In this document: piece after piece, positions 34,398 to 44,600 of the stretch
Layout: the number at the start of each line of letters is the position of its first letter
Position numbering within the stretch: the stretch's first letter is position 1
Source of the DNA: Leucobacter exalbidus
GTDB lineage: Bacteria > Actinomycetota > Actinomycetes > Actinomycetales > Microbacteriaceae
Direction: 5' to 3'
Length of the DNA: 64,000 nucleotides
NCBI RefSeq assembly: GCF_017834145.1
Contig: NZ_JAFIDA010000001.1
Coordinates: 1-64,000 of the forward strand
Translations under genes and position numbers: made by a program
Notes under the pieces: model-generated
Seen by the model: the letters and a program-made list of their open reading frames with translations, nothing else
The model's database searches: none
Told to the model about the DNA's origin: nothing

Positions 34398-35249
34398 ATG
34401 GCGACCTCCTTGATCGGCCCAGGCTTCGATCTGCACACGCACTCCGTCTGCTCAGACGGCACGACCACCCCGGCTGAAATCGCCGTAGAAGCCGCCGAAG
34501 TGGGGCTGCAGGGTTTCGCGCTGACCGACCACGACACGATCGATGGCTGGGATGAAGCGCGCGCCGCGGCCGAGCGCGTCGGGGTGTCCTTTCTACCGGG
34601 CATCGAGATCACCACCAAGCACAATGACCGCTCGCGCCACCTCCTCGGGTACGGCATCACGCCGGGCCACGGTGAACTGTTTGCCGCGCTGGCACGCGTG
34701 CGTGAAGCCCGGCTCGAACGGGTGCGTGAAATGGTGCGCCGCGTCTCAGCCGATTTTGCCATCACGCTCGACGACGTCGTAGGTGAGGGCGATGCCCGCA
34801 CCGTGGGGCGCCCGCACATCGCTGATGCGCTGGTCGCCAAGGGCTACTTTGCTGACCGCTCAGTGGTGTTCGCTGAGGTGCTGCACCCGGGCTCTCCCTA
34901 TTACCTCGGCACCCTCGCCATCAATACGCTTGAGGCGATCTCGCTGGTGCGCTCAGCGGGCGGCGTGGCCGTGCTCGCGCACCCCGCGGCGTTTCGGCAG
35001 CGCGCCGCGATTAGCGTGGCAGACGTTACCGAGCTAGCGGCGCATGGCATGTGGGGCATCGAACTCGAACACCCCGAGAACCGGGAAGATTGGCTGCCGC
35101 CGCTGCGCGCCGCAGCACATGATCTGGGGCTCCAAGTGACGGGATCGAGTGACTATCACGGCGCGGGCAAGCCCAATAAGCTCGGAGAGAAACGCTCACC
35201 GGCCGCACTCGTTGAGCAAATTCGACAGCTGGTCTCGAACCCGCACTGA
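34398..35249 (+). CDS. PHP-domain phosphoesterase
   Basis: Trinuclear-metal phosphatase of the PHP family. The metal residues lie in FDLHTHSVCSDGTTTP, FALTDHDTIDGW, FLPGIEIT, VAVLAHPAA and TGSSDYHG. Related proteins act as 3',5'-nucleoside bisphosphate phosphatases or RNase AM (TrpH/YciV). It is 283 residues long, normal for the class, and leaderless-type. Confidence 0.9.
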   Translation: MATSLIGPGFDLHTHSVCSDGTTTPAEIAVEAAEVGLQGFALTDHDTIDGWDEARAAAERVGVSFLPGIEITTKHNDRSRHLLGYGITPGHGELFAALARVREARLERVREMVRRVSADFAITLDDVVGEGDARTVGRPHIADALVAKGYFADRSVVFAEVLHPGSPYYLGTLAINTLEAISLVRSAGGVAVLAHPAAFRQRAAISVADVTELAAHGMWGIELEHPENREDWLPPLRAAAHDLGLQVTGSSDYHGAGKPNKLGEKRSPAALVEQIRQLVSNPH

Positions 35250-35271
35250 TCCTGAATGCGATCAGCACCAC

Positions 35272-35309
35272 GCACAATGCCACGCCCCAAACAGGGCGTG
35301 GCATTGTGC
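35272..35309. terminator. Bidirectional terminator after the PHP and helicase genes
   Basis: A 16-bp perfect stem, GCACAATGCCACGCCC (35272-35287) with its complement at 35294-35309, a 6-nt loop, then TTTCGGG on the plus strand. Confidence 0.7.
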
Positions 35310-35340
35310 TTTCGGGCAGTACTACCCGGTACAGCAGCGA

Positions 35341-37002
35341 CTACTCTGCTGCGGCAGCTGAGCCGGTCGACTCAGCTGCAGCGGTCGACTCGGTGCTCTG
35401 ACCGCCCTCACCGCTGCTGCGGCGACGCGTGCGGCGACGGCGCGGGGCAACCGTGCCGTCTTCAGCGGTGCGCTCTGACTTCTCGCCGCGGAACAGGGGA
35501 GCACCGGGCTCGCCGCCGCCGTCAGCGTCGTGGCCGTGCTGCTCGTGACCGTGTGACTCGTGGCGACCACGGCCCTGGGGGTTCGCGCTGCGGGTGCGGC
35601 GACGGGTGCGGCTGCGACCCTCGCCGGCCTCAGCCGTGGCCTGCTCGCCCTCGGCGGGTGCGGCAGCTGCCTGATCTGAAGTGCGGGGGCTGTCTGAACG
35701 GCTGTCTGAACGGCCGCCCGAGCGTGCGCCCGAACGGTTGCCGCTGCGGCCACCTTCGCTGCGCCCACCCGTGCGCTCGCCGGCACGGCGGGGCGGGGTG
35801 TGCTCCTTGATGGGGGTGGCCTTCAACCGGCCCTTCGACCCCTCGGGAATGTTCAGATCGGCGAACAGGTGGGGCGATGACGAGTACGTCTCGACGGGCT
35901 CGGGCACACCGAACTCGAGCGCCTTGTTGATCAGCGCCCACTTGTGCATGTCTTCCCAGTCAACAAACGTGACGGCAATGCCGGTGCGGCCAGCGCGGCC
36001 GGTACGGCCCACACGGTGCAGGTAGGTCTTCTCATCGTCGGGCACCGTGTGGTTGATGACGTGGGTGACATCGTCAACGTCGATACCGCGGGCGGCGACA
36101 TCGGTGGCGATGAGGATTTCCTTCTTACCCGACTTGAACTCGGCCATGGCCCGCTCGCGCTGCTCTTGGTTCAGGTCACCGTGCACGCCGGCGGTGCTGA
36201 AGCCGCGGTCGTTGAGCTCTTCCTGCAGCTTGGCGGCTGCGCGCTTGGTGCGCATGAACACGACCGTCTTGCCGCGGCCTTCAGCCTGCAGAATGCGGCC
36301 GATGACCTCATCTTTGTCGAGCGAGTGCGCGCGGTAGATGATGTGCTCGATGTTGGCCTGCGCGAGCCCCTCATCGGGGTCGGTGGCGCGAATGTGCACG
36401 GGGTTCGACATGAAGCGACGCGCGAGCGTCACGATCGTGCCGGGCATCGTGGCTGAGAACAGCATCGTGTGGCGAATCTCGGGGATGCGCGAGAACAGCT
36501 TCTCAATGTCGGGGAGGAAGCCGAGGTCGAGCATCTTGTCGGCCTCATCGAGCACCATTTCGCGCACGTTTGAGAGGTCGAGCAGACGCTGGCTGGCGAG
36601 GTCGAGCAGGCGCCCGGGGGTGCCCACCACGATCTGAGCGCCGGCCTTCAGCTGCTCAATCTGGCCCTCGTAGGCCTTGCCGCCGTAGATCGGCACAACG
36701 GTCGCGGGGCGACCGACGGCCGCGAGGGCGAGGTCTTCGTACACCTGCACGGCGAGCTCACGGGTGGGCACGACGACAAGTGCCTGCACACCGGGCTCGG
36801 GGGTTGCGCCGATGCGCTGCAGCAGCGGCAGACCAAAACCGAAGGTCTTGCCGGTGCCGGTCTTTGCCTGGCCGATGATGTCTTGGCCCGAGAGCGCCAG
36901 CGGAATGGTCTGCTCTTGAATGGGGAAGGCTTCTACGATGCCCTTGGCGGCCAGCTGGTCAACCATGTCTTGGTCAACGCCAAGCTCAAGAAAAGTCGTC
37001 AC
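35341..37002 (-). CDS. DEAD-box RNA helicase, RhlE/DeaD-like
   Basis: Unwinds RNA duplexes in ribosome assembly or RNA decay. Motifs in order: Q motif (PIQEQTIPLALSG), I (AKTGTGKT), Ia (PTRELA), Ib (TPGRLL), II (DEAD), III (SAT), V/VI (DVAARGIDVDDV, HRVGRTGRAG). The core ends near residue 400; the last 130 residues are a low-complexity Arg/Gly/Ser then acidic tail that would bind RNA loosely. The GTG at 37002 with AAGGA upstream is the right start; the longer frame is non-homologous. A TAGACT box at 37100-37105 (minus) implies a leader of about 90 nt. Confidence 0.95.
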   Translation of the reverse strand: MTTFLELGVDQDMVDQLAAKGIVEAFPIQEQTIPLALSGQDIIGQAKTGTGKTFGFGLPLLQRIGATPEPGVQALVVVPTRELAVQVYEDLALAAVGRPATVVPIYGGKAYEGQIEQLKAGAQIVVGTPGRLLDLASQRLLDLSNVREMVLDEADKMLDLGFLPDIEKLFSRIPEIRHTMLFSATMPGTIVTLARRFMSNPVHIRATDPDEGLAQANIEHIIYRAHSLDKDEVIGRILQAEGRGKTVVFMRTKRAAAKLQEELNDRGFSTAGVHGDLNQEQRERAMAEFKSGKKEILIATDVAARGIDVDDVTHVINHTVPDDEKTYLHRVGRTGRAGRTGIAVTFVDWEDMHKWALINKALEFGVPEPVETYSSSPHLFADLNIPEGSKGRLKATPIKEHTPPRRAGERTGGRSEGGRSGNRSGARSGGRSDSRSDSPRTSDQAAAAPAEGEQATAEAGEGRSRTRRRTRSANPQGRGRHESHGHEQHGHDADGGGEPGAPLFRGEKSERTAEDGTVAPRRRRTRRRSSGEGGQSTESTAAAESTGSAAAAE

Positions 37003-37099
37003 GTGTGCGTCCTTGTCAGTGTGCGGTGCTGCGCACGCAATACTCAAGGCGCAGCTGCGGGGCTCCTGCGGCGCCCGCGGTGAAAATACGTACGCGGCC

Positions 37100-37105
37100 A
37101 GTCTA
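37100..37105 (-). promoter_or_regulatory. Probable -10 box of the DEAD helicase gene
   Basis: TAGACT on the minus strand, about 98 nt before the GTG start: the longest predicted leader in the window. Confidence 0.4.
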
Positions 37106-37130
37106 TTCCAGCGGTTTGTACATCCGGCGC

Positions 37131-37136
37131 TAAACT
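37131..37136 (+). promoter_or_regulatory. -10 box of the ferritin-like gene
   Basis: TAAACT, 6 nt before the GTG at 37143. Confidence 0.5.
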
Positions 37137-37142
37137 GGCGGG

Positions 37143-37862
37143 GTGTTTGAATGGATCCGTGGCCTGCGTAGGCAAGCAACCCCCGCCCGCAAGCTGCGCT
37201 CTCGAGGCGCAGGCGGCGATGCCGAGCGCGTAGAACTTGCTGAGTTCGCCCCCGGGATCCTGCCATTTTTGGGCATGACCGCCTATCTGCAGCTCGAACT
37301 GTATGAGGCAGCCACCCGTGCGGTGTCGGGCGCAGCGACGCTGCAGGCGAAGAATGTGCTCGCCCACGTGGCGGGCCAAACGCTGGCAAAACATCAGCGC
37401 CTCACCCAAGAAATGCGTGATCGCGGGCATGAACCGCACACGTTGATGGCACCGTACGCGCGCGTCATCGATGCGTATGTTGAGCGCATTGAGACGGGCG
37501 ACTGGCACCAGCACGTGCTGTCGCTGTACCTCGTGGGCGGGCTGTTCGACGACTTCTTCGCGACCCTTGCGCAGGGACTGAAAGACGGGTTCCGCTCAGA
37601 AGCGATCTCGATTTTGCAGAGCGAAACGGGGCGCGGCGAGGTGAAGGAGCTGCTCGAGGGCGAGCTCGCTGCCGACGACGCGCTGGGCAGCTGGCTGGCA
37701 CTGTGGGGCCGCCGCCTCGTGGGCGACACGCTGCTCGTGTCGCGTGCCGTGCTCGCGCTGAGCGAGACCCGCGAGTTCGACGCGACCGAGGTGGAGCCCG
37801 TCTTCACCGAGCTCATCGCCGACCACATTCGCCGCATGGATGGTCTTGGGCTCACCGCCTAA
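37143..37862 (+). CDS. Ferritin-like fold protein (MiaE-like)
   Basis: A 239-residue helical-bundle protein of the ferritin-like/MiaE-like group that sits beside a DEAD helicase gene in many actinobacteria. Possible iron ligands are in LQLELYEAATR, NVLAHVAGQTLAKHQ and TELIADHIRRM. No enzymatic activity is known for this branch. It starts leaderless-type and reads straight into rlmC, 12 nt away. Confidence 0.8.
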   Translation: MFEWIRGLRRQATPARKLRSRGAGGDAERVELAEFAPGILPFLGMTAYLQLELYEAATRAVSGAATLQAKNVLAHVAGQTLAKHQRLTQEMRDRGHEPHTLMAPYARVIDAYVERIETGDWHQHVLSLYLVGGLFDDFFATLAQGLKDGFRSEAISILQSETGRGEVKELLEGELAADDALGSWLALWGRRLVGDTLLVSRAVLALSETREFDATEVEPVFTELIADHIRRMDGLGLTA

Positions 37863-37874
37863 GCCTCAAGTTTT

Positions 37875-39149
37875 ATGCCTCAACCGCTTCCCCTGCCCAC
37901 TTTTCACCCCGACCAGACCCCGCTTGCGGCCCCCGCACCCGACTGCGCCTATTTCGATGCAGGCGCGTGCCGATCGTGCGCGCTGATCGAGACCCCCTAC
38001 GCCCAGCAACTGCGGGCGAAAGAGGATCGTTGCCGGGCGCTGTTGCCCGGCGTCGCGGCTGAGGCCTGGCTCGAGAGCGTCGCTGGCGGCGTGCGCGGGT
38101 TTCGCAACAAGGCCAAGCTCGTGGTGGGCGGGGAGGCCGGGCACGTCACGCTCGGCATCTTGGGGCCCGACGGCCACGGCGTTGATCTGCGCGAGTGCCT
38201 GATCCAATCGCCCGAGATCCACGCCGCGATTCCCGCGATCGCGCGGCTGCTTGAGGAGTCGGGGCTCGCGCCCTATGACGTGCCCGGGCGCCGCGGCGAA
38301 CTGAAGTTTGTGCACGTCACGTCGTCACCCACGGGGCAGCTGATGCTGCGGTTCGTGGTGCGAACCGCGCACGCCGCCGACCGGCTCGCGAAGCTCACGC
38401 AGCGCCTCACCGATCTCGTGCCCAACGTCGAGGCCGCATCGGTGAACCTGCTGCCCGAACACAAGGCCGTGCTCGAGGGCGATGAGGAGCGCGCGCTCAT
38501 CGGCTCGTCGCTCACGATGCAGCTGGGCAACATCTCGCTGCACCTGCTGCCGCGCAGTTTCTTCCAAACCAACACCCCCGTCGCCCGCGCGCTCTACGCG
38601 CAGGCGGCCGAGTGGGTGGCCGAGGTGCAGCCCGCCTCGCTGTGGGATCTCTACTGCGGCGTCGGCGGGTTCGCGCTGCACTGCGCGCCCGCGGGCCAGG
38701 GCGCGAGCGATCTCTCTGGCGATTCCGGATCCGGATCAGCATCCCAGCACGCCCCCGTGCCTTCGGGTACCGCCGCCGTCGGCCCCGTCGTCACGGGCGT
38801 GGAGATCAGCGAGGCCGCGGTCGCTTCGGCGCAGCGCAGTGCGCGCGACGCCGCGATCGATGCCCGCTTCATCGCGGCAGACGCGACGGCATTCGCGCTC
38901 GGATCGAGCGCGAGCGAGGCCCCCGAAATGGTGATTGTGAACCCGCCGAGGCGGGGGATCGGCGCCGATCTTGCTGGCTGGCTCGAACAGTCGCAGATCA
39001 ACCACGTCATCTACTCGAGCTGCAACCCCGAGTCGCTCGCCCGCGACCTCGCGGCCATGCCGGGGTTCACGGTGCGCCGGGCGCGCGTGTTCGACATGTT
39101 TCCGCACACCGCGCACCTCGAGGCCATGCTGCTGCTCGAACGCGTCTAA
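37875..39149 (+). CDS. rlmC: 23S rRNA (uracil-C5) methyltransferase, RlmC/RumB type
   Basis: Methylates a 23S rRNA uridine (U747 in E. coli). The N-terminal iron-sulphur cysteines are in APDCAYFDAGACRSC; the catalytic site is YSSCNPESLARDL with the nucleophilic Cys. FFQTNTPVARALY and DLYCGVGGFAL are the SAM-domain signatures. A Ser/Gly-rich insertion of about 30 residues (GASDLSGDSGSGSAS) interrupts the SAM domain after the CGVGGFALHC strand. It is coupled to the upstream ferritin-like gene. Confidence 0.9.
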   Translation: MPQPLPLPTFHPDQTPLAAPAPDCAYFDAGACRSCALIETPYAQQLRAKEDRCRALLPGVAAEAWLESVAGGVRGFRNKAKLVVGGEAGHVTLGILGPDGHGVDLRECLIQSPEIHAAIPAIARLLEESGLAPYDVPGRRGELKFVHVTSSPTGQLMLRFVVRTAHAADRLAKLTQRLTDLVPNVEAASVNLLPEHKAVLEGDEERALIGSSLTMQLGNISLHLLPRSFFQTNTPVARALYAQAAEWVAEVQPASLWDLYCGVGGFALHCAPAGQGASDLSGDSGSGSASQHAPVPSGTAAVGPVVTGVEISEAAVASAQRSARDAAIDARFIAADATAFALGSSASEAPEMVIVNPPRRGIGADLAGWLEQSQINHVIYSSCNPESLARDLAAMPGFTVRRARVFDMFPHTAHLEAMLLLERV

Positions 39150-39222
39150 GTTCGGCGGGTACACGCGGCTTCTTCGGCGTCGCCTCGGCCATTTCGGCGA
39201 CAAATAGTGCGAAGATGAAACC

Positions 39223-40638
39223 GTGAACATCGTATTGGGAGTGACCGGCGGCATTGCCGCATACAAGGCTGTGCTGCTCGCGCGACTGCTCGTCGAGGCA
39301 GGCCATGACGTGCATGTGGTGCCGACCGACGACGCGCTGAAGTTCGTGGGGAAGCCGACGTGGGAGGCCATTAGTCGTCACCCCGTCACCACGTCGGTGC
39401 ACGAAGACGTGCCTGAGGTGCGCCACGTCGCCCTCGGCCAGCGCGCCGATCTCATCATTGTCGCGCCCGCGACCGCAAATTCGATCGCGCGCATGACGGC
39501 GGGGCTCGCCGATGATCTGCTCGGCACGACCCTGCTGGCGACCCGCGCCCCGGTGCTCATCGCCCCCGCGATGCACACCGAAATGTGGCAGCACCCCGCC
39601 ACCCAAGACAACATAGCCATTCTGCGTTCGCGCGGCGTGCGCCTCGTCGGCCCCGAAGACGGGCGCCTCACCGGCAACGATTCGGGCCAGGGCCGCATGA
39701 GCGAGCCCGACGCGATCTTCGATGCCGCCACCGCGCTGCTCGCGCAGATCGCGGGCGAGGGGATTGATCCGGATCCCCAGCCTGCCGTGCCCGCAGAGCC
39801 CGCGGCCACCCAGGTCGTGTCCACGCCGGCCGTAGAGGCGCCTGCGCCCGTGGCCGCCCCGGCGCACGCGGCCCCGGCCGTCGCCGCGCAGGCTCCCTGG
39901 TTCGCGCGTGACCCGCACGAGCCCGCGCCCGAGCAAGATCTTGCGGGGCTGCGCATGCTCGTCACCGCGGGTGGGACGCGCGAGCCCATCGACCCCGTGC
40001 GCTATCTCGGCAATCGGTCGAGCGGGCGGCAGGGCGCAGCCGTCGCCGCGGCGGCAGCGCTGCGCGGCGCCAAAGTGGTGCTGCTCGCCGCCAACATCGA
40101 TGAGTCAGTGCTGGCGGGCGTGCGCGAACTGGCGGGCGTGCGCATCGTGCCCGTGGGCACCGCGGCCGAGCTCGAAGAGGCCGCGCGGGCCGCTGCGGCA
40201 GGGGCGCGTGCGATCGTGATGGCCGCGGCCGTCGCCGATTACCGCATTGCGGCCCCCGCAGATCATAAGATTCGCAAGGAAGATGCTCCGGGGCAGGCGC
40301 CCACTCTCACCCTCGTGGAGAACCCCGACATTTTGGTGGGGCTCGTGCGCGACCGCATCGCCGACCAGATCATCGTCGGGTTCGCCGCAGAAACCGTGGA
40401 GAGCGAAGACGAGCTGCTTGAGCGCGGGCTGCGCAAGCTCGCGCGCAAGGGCGTCGATCTGCTCGCCGTCAACGCGGTGGGCTGGGAGACCGGGTTTGAA
40501 TCGGGCGAGAACGAGCTGCTCGTGCTCGACGCCGATGGCCACGTGGTGACCCGCACCGCGGGCAGCAAACGCCAGGTCGCCGATCGCCTGCTCGACGCGG
40601 TACGCGAAGAGCTGCGCGACGACCTCACCTCGTACTAA
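39223..40638 (+). CDS. coaBC: Bifunctional phosphopantothenoylcysteine decarboxylase / synthetase
   Basis: Second and third steps of coenzyme A synthesis. The CoaC flavoprotein half (1-180) has GGIAAYKA, APATANSIARMTAG and the substrate clamp PAMHTEMW. The CoaB half (about 245-471) has VTAGGTREPIDPVRYLGNRSSG and the nucleotide-binding AAAVADYR. They are joined by a Pro/Ala-rich linker of about 60 residues (roughly 183-243), longer than usual. GTG start; the upstream -10 is not clear. Confidence 0.95.
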   Translation: MNIVLGVTGGIAAYKAVLLARLLVEAGHDVHVVPTDDALKFVGKPTWEAISRHPVTTSVHEDVPEVRHVALGQRADLIIVAPATANSIARMTAGLADDLLGTTLLATRAPVLIAPAMHTEMWQHPATQDNIAILRSRGVRLVGPEDGRLTGNDSGQGRMSEPDAIFDAATALLAQIAGEGIDPDPQPAVPAEPAATQVVSTPAVEAPAPVAAPAHAAPAVAAQAPWFARDPHEPAPEQDLAGLRMLVTAGGTREPIDPVRYLGNRSSGRQGAAVAAAAALRGAKVVLLAANIDESVLAGVRELAGVRIVPVGTAAELEEAARAAAAGARAIVMAAAVADYRIAAPADHKIRKEDAPGQAPTLTLVENPDILVGLVRDRIADQIIVGFAAETVESEDELLERGLRKLARKGVDLLAVNAVGWETGFESGENELLVLDADGHVVTRTAGSKRQVADRLLDAVREELRDDLTSY

Positions 40639-40642
40639 CGCT

Positions 40643-40685
40643 CAGACGGGAGGCACGCGCTGAATGGGCGCGTGTCTCCCGTCTG
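40643..40685. terminator. Hairpin between convergent coaBC and hypothetical gene
   Basis: CAGACGGGAGGCACGCGC (40643-40660) pairs with 40668-40685 over 18 bp with one G-U pair and a 7-nt loop. No U-tract. Confidence 0.65.
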
Positions 40686-40694
40686 CTGTGCGCG

Positions 40695-41048
40695 TTAGCG
40701 CTTGGGCAGTTCGATCTCGGCGAGATCTGCGAGGCGCACGAGGCACCACTCAGCGGCTTCTTTGCGCGCCGCGTCGTCGGCCGCATCGAACGGGTAGAGC
40801 GCGTAGCCGTGGGGCCCACCGATGACGGTGTTCTCTGCGATCTCGCCCCTGATCCAGGCCAGCGCTGCCGGGCGAAAATCAGGAAAGTCGGCGGCAATAT
40901 CTTGCACCGCAGAGCGCGTCGCCCGAATCGCCTCGGCGCGGGTGGCATACCCGGGCCCAAACTCAGACGTGCGCTCTTCAAGGTCGATCCAGACCCAGTT
41001 CCATCGTTCGCCCGACGGCTGCGCGGCCTCGGCAAGATTCTCAGTCAT
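40695..41048 (-). CDS. Hypothetical protein
   Basis: A 117-residue soluble protein with no recognised domain. It has aromatic NWVWIDLEERT near the start and WCLVRLADLAEIELP at the end. The ATG is 6 nt from a TATCCT box (41055-41060, minus), which supports it as a real gene. A DUF1508-like or other small domain is possible but not visible. Confidence 0.65.
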   Translation of the reverse strand: MTENLAEAAQPSGERWNWVWIDLEERTSEFGPGYATRAEAIRATRSAVQDIAADFPDFRPAALAWIRGEIAENTVIGGPHGYALYPFDAADDAARKEAAEWCLVRLADLAEIELPKR

Positions 41049-41054
41049 CGGTTC

Positions 41055-41060
41055 AGGATA
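41055..41060 (-). promoter_or_regulatory. -10 box of the 40695-41048 gene
   Basis: TATCCT on the minus strand, 6 nt before the ATG at 41048. Confidence 0.5.
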
Positions 41061-41126
41061 GTGCGACCGGGCGCCACAACAGAACCACCACCCCGTAGCT
41101 GGTTATGGCTAAGCCCCGTAACGCAG

Positions 41127-41166
41127 CAGGGGAGGCTGCCGGCGCACGCGCCAACAACCTCCCCTG
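41127..41166 (-). terminator. Hairpin after the DUF3107 gene
   Basis: CAGGGGAGG (41127-41135) pairs with CCTCCCCTG (41158-41166). It lies downstream of the leftward DUF3107 gene; no U-tract. Confidence 0.45.
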
Positions 41167-41208
41167 AGGTGCATCGCCGCTGCCCAAACGGGTGCGACGA
41201 CACGAAAC

Positions 41209-41433
41209 CTAGCTGATGAAGCCCACCTTGCGAGTGGCTTCGCCGCCGAGCTCAACGAAGCTGATGGAGCCCGTTGCTACGAGAAACTGGTTTCCCTTCA
41301 CATCGGTCAGCGAGACGAGCGCAGCACCTGAGGTGAGGGCTTCTTCGACGAGCGTACGTACTTCGCTCGCGGTAGAGGTGGTCTCAAAGGTGAGCTCACG
41401 GGGGGAATCCTTGATGCCGATGCGAACTTCCAC
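41209..41433 (-). CDS. DUF3107 family protein
   Basis: A 74-residue conserved actinobacterial protein of unknown function, typically next to the adnAB/helicase block. The family pattern VEVRIGIKDSPRELTFET begins the protein and GGEATRKVGF ends it. I start at the GTG 41433, which has AAGGAGG 5 nt upstream; the frame continues 11 residues further without support. A TAGACT box (41506-41511, minus) gives a leader of about 65 nt. The remaining bases to 41627 hold no other gene. Confidence 0.88.
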   Translation of the reverse strand: MEVRIGIKDSPRELTFETTSTASEVRTLVEEALTSGAALVSLTDVKGNQFLVATGSISFVELGGEATRKVGFIS

Positions 41434-41615
41434 GGTGCCTCCTTGGATCGGTGGCGCGGGGGCCACGGGTGCCCGGCGGATGCCTGGGCGTGAATACCTA
41501 CTTTGAGTCTAGAGGCGCAAGGCCCGTGTGTGCTGGGTGGGCGGGCTTCGTTCGCCCTGAGCGCAGCCCACGGGATGCCCGGCCGGGTGAATACGACGAT
41601 GTCGGGGGTCAGAAG

Positions 41616-41621
41616 TAGGCT
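41616..41621 (+). promoter_or_regulatory. -10 box of adnAB
   Basis: TAGGCT, 6 nt before the ATG at 41628. It excludes the in-frame GTG at 41622 as start. Confidence 0.55.
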
Positions 41622-41627
41622 GTGGCC

Positions 41628-44600
41628 ATGATCGAATTTGACGATTCGCAGCAGCTCGTGTTCGCGCTTGATGCGGGGTTACACGCCAGTGTGCTGGGGG
41701 CGCCGGGCACCGGCAAAACGGCGACGCTTGTAGAAAGTCACGTGCGCGCGCTCGAGCGCGACGGGTGGAGCGAAGAAGACGTGCTCTCCCTCGCCCCCAA
41801 CCGTTTGAGCGCTGGCGTGCTGCGGCAGCAGATCGAGGAGCGCGCACACACCGCCATGGGCGGCACCGCCGCGCGCACGGCGGCATCGCTTGCATTCTCG
41901 ATCCTGGCCCGCGGGGCCGCGCTGCACGGCGAAGATGTGCCGCGGCTGCTCACCGGTACCGTGCAAGACGAGGCGATCGCCACACTGCTTGACAGCGAAG
42001 ACGCCCGGGCCATGCTGGGGGAGTCAGCGTTTCCCCCCGAAGTGCTCATCAGCCCCGCCTTCCGCGGGGAGCTGCGTGAACTGTGGCGGGTGAGCGATGA
42101 CTACGCGCGCGACCGCGGCGAGCTGGCCCACGAGGTGCTGGCCGCTGCCGCACGCGGCGCGCGCGAAGCCCAGTCTGAGGCCCCCGACGCGGGGCTTGCC
42201 GCGCGCTGGGCCGCAGGCCTCTCCCTCATCGACGCCGTGGCCGCGAAACTTAGGGCCGACCGCCCGGGCGAACTGTCATCGAGTGGCCTGCTGCGGGCCG
42301 CGGCAGCACTCGTGCACGCCGAGGGCGGCGTCCACGACGGTGCACGCCTGCGGCTCCCCAAACTCATCTTGGTTGATGACGCCCAAGAAACCGGCGAGGG
42401 CGCCCTCGCGCTCATCGCCGCGTGCGCCGCACGGGGCAGCTCAGTGTGGGCCTTTGGCGACCCCGATGTGTCGACCGCCGCGTTCCAGGGAGAGGCGAGC
42501 GACCTCGCCGTGCACCCCGAACACGAACTCGTGCGCCGCGGCGGGGCGGGTGCACAGCGCGACGCCCAGCAACGGGTGGTGCTCGCCACCGTGCACCGGC
42601 ACGGGGCGCTGCTGCGCGGGCTCGTTGCCGATCTCAGCGGCCGGGTCGGCAACCGCGGCGCCGGCCAGCAACGGGCGGCGGTGCCGGTGGCTCAGCGAGT
42701 CACCTCGCAGCCAACACAGCAGACAAATCAGTCGGCATCGCAGCCGGGAGACCCGGCTACGAACCCACCTGAGGCTGCGCCGACCACCGAGCAGGTGAGG
42801 TTCACCCTCGCCCAGTCAGTCACCGAACAGCTCGGCATCGTGGCCCACCAACTACGCACACGACGATTGGGGCTCGACGGCGGTGCCCCCCTCGACTGGA
42901 GCGACATGGCCGTCATCTGCCGCAGCCGCGCAGACGCGGTGCGCACTTCACGCGCCCTCGCTCTGCACCAGGTTCCCACGGCGCTCGCCGCAGGTGGCCT
43001 CGTGCTGCGCGAACACCAACTCGTGCGTGACCTGATCTGCTTGCTGCGCCACGCGCTCGGAGAAACCACGATCGGGCCAAGCGAGGTGCTCGAGATTGTT
43101 GGGGGTCCGATTGGTGGGCTCGACCCGGTGGCCCGCCGCCGGTTGCGCCGGGAGCTACTCATCAGTGAGCGCCGCGCCGCCGCTGCCGAGGGGCGAGCAC
43201 CATCCTCAATCGAGGAGTGCGTGTTTGCCGCCTTCCAACTTCCCGCAGGCGAACCCGTGGTCGACAGCGCGGGCGGCCGCGCACTGCGCAAAGTGGCTCG
43301 CGTCGCAGACGCTGGCAAGCGGGTGCGCACCGCCGGCGGCACCGCCCGCGAAACCCTGTGGGCGGTGTGGGACGAAACGAAGCTCGCCGCCAAGCTGCAG
43401 GCCGAAGCCCTTGACGGCCGGCCCGCCCGCGCAGACGAGGCAAACCGTGCCCTTGACGCCGTAATGGGGCTGTTCTTCGCCCTGCAACGACACGAAGAAA
43501 CCGACAGTGCTCAGCCCATCGCCGAGCTGCTCGCCGACATTATGGAGAACACGCTCCCCGAGGATTCCCTCGCGCGTCAATCAGACCGCCAAATGGTGAC
43601 CGTGACGACCCCGCAAGGTGCGATCGGGCGCGAATTCGGTGTGGTCGCCGTACTCGGGTTGCAAGACGGCAGCTGGCCGAACCTGCGAGCCCGCGGCATG
43701 CTGCTCGGCTCGGTCGCGCTCGAACGGTGGCTGCGTGGCGGGCCCGCCAGCACCCCGTCGCGGCGCGACACCATTCATGATGAGCTGCGGCTACTGACGC
43801 TGTGCTGCGCTCGCGCCAGCGATGAGCTGCTCGTGGTGGCCATCGCCGATGAAGAGCAGCACCCCTCGGCTTTCTTCCGCTTTGGCGAGGCTCATCGGCA
43901 AGAGGGGCTGCCCAGCGCACGACTCACGCTGCGCGGCGCCACCGCACAGATGCGCCGGGAACTCGTGCGAGACCCCGCCAACGACGAGGCGCTCGACACC
44001 CTCAGCGCGCTCACGCGGGCGGGTGTGCCCGGCGCCGATCCAGAGACCTGGTACGGGGTGGCCGCGGCGAGCACGCAGCGCCCCCTGATCGATCTCGCGG
44101 GCGACCCCGAGGCGACGGTGCCGGTGAGCCCGTCACAGCTCGAACGGGTGGAACAATGCCCGCTGAACTGGGCGGTGGCCGTGCTCGGCGGGGGCAGCGG
44201 CAACATCGCCTCAAGCATCGGCACGCTCGTGCACCACGCCTTCGAAACGGTGGCAGAGCCCGACCCCGACAAACTGATGGCAGCGGTGCGATCGCAGTGG
44301 TCCAAGCTGCCCTTCGACACCGAATGGGAATCGCAGCGCTCTGAACGCACCGCGCAGGCCATGGTCGATGGACTGGCCGGGTACCTGCGCGAATTCGCGT
44401 CGTCTGACCGCGAACTCTTGGGCCAAGAAGCACGGTTTCAGACCGTGATCGAACGGGCCCTCTTGCGCGGCAGCGCCGACCGACTCGAAGGGCGTACGCT
44501 GCCCGACGGCACCCTCGAAGTAACCGTGCTCGACCTCAAAACGGGGCGCACCCTCCCCACCGCCAACGAGACCGCCGAGCATGCACAGCTGCAGGCCTAC

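Noticed and set aside
41622-41627. GTG at 41622 as the adnA start
   Set aside because: It directly abuts the -10 hexamer and so would lie upstream of the expected transcription start.
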